Assembly (NCBI RefSeq): GCF_036785885.1
Contig: NC_092312.1
Location: 10,310,001-10,374,000 of the forward strand
From: Coffea arabica
Lineage: Eukaryota; Streptophyta; Magnoliopsida; Gentianales; Rubiaceae
Direction of reading: 5' to 3'
DNA length: 64,000 nucleotides
The stretch's first letter is position 1. Every line of letters starts with the position of its first letter. The notes under the pieces were generated by a model, which did no database searches, had not been told where the DNA came from, and saw only the letters and a list, made by a program, of their open reading frames with translations. A program made the position numbers and the translations under genes. Shown here piece after piece: positions 61,174-64,000 of this stretch.

Positions 61174-64000
<2,827 letters not shown>

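Overview
This window is nuclear DNA of a flowering plant, most likely a eudicot. The evidence is AT-rich intergenic DNA, spliced genes with GT-AG introns, and plant-only families: a U-box/ARM ubiquitin ligase, a plastid MRL7-type protein, a PBP1/KIC EF-hand protein and G-type lectin receptor kinases. Dense plant transposons point the same way. The species cannot be fixed from the sequence.

Layout. 1-3518 holds no gene I can recognise. 3519-5291 (minus) is a four-exon flavodoxin-like quinone reductase. 5700-16270 is repeat-rich: a tRNA-derived SINE with a 14-bp target duplication, a pair of tandem SINE-like heads, two Stowaway MITEs and a Mutator-type element. 16278-17384 (minus) is an intronless PUB8-type E3 ligase. 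17400-26400 is again transposons: a Harbinger-type element with an AT-rich core, a second Mutator-type copy, and a hAT element built of CCGGATCC words. 26944-27288 (minus) is a PBP1/KIC-like EF-hand gene lying between two ~240-bp arms of an inverted repeat. 29719-31257 (minus) is a four-exon MRL7/MRL7L plastid gene with a GC-AG first intron. 32-38 kb is mostly degenerate hAT and Mutator elements.

38.2 kb to the right edge is a cluster of three G-type lectin S-domain receptor kinases. The first (plus, 38222-41601) is broken by a stop codon and a 1-bp deletion. The second (minus, 54931-59893) is intact. The third (minus, from 61174) is intact where visible and runs off the right edge. The first two point tail to tail. 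Between them sits a 12.4-kb block: one Ty1/copia element (LTRs 42062-42401 and 54149-54488, target duplication TCAAG) into which two related TG...CA elements of 4.2 and 3.5 kb have inserted, each with its own 5-bp duplication. They look like giant solo LTRs.

The first intron of the second receptor kinase carries a complete small Mutator-type element with a 9-bp target duplication, long inverted ends and a captured fragment of an F-box/DUF295 gene (a Pack-MULE). Another Mutator-type element with a perfect 9-bp duplication ends about 160 bp before the start of the broken receptor kinase.

I found no operon-like or plainly new biochemical system. The most unusual structures are the Pack-MULE, the twin solo LTRs and the inverted repeat around the EF-hand gene.
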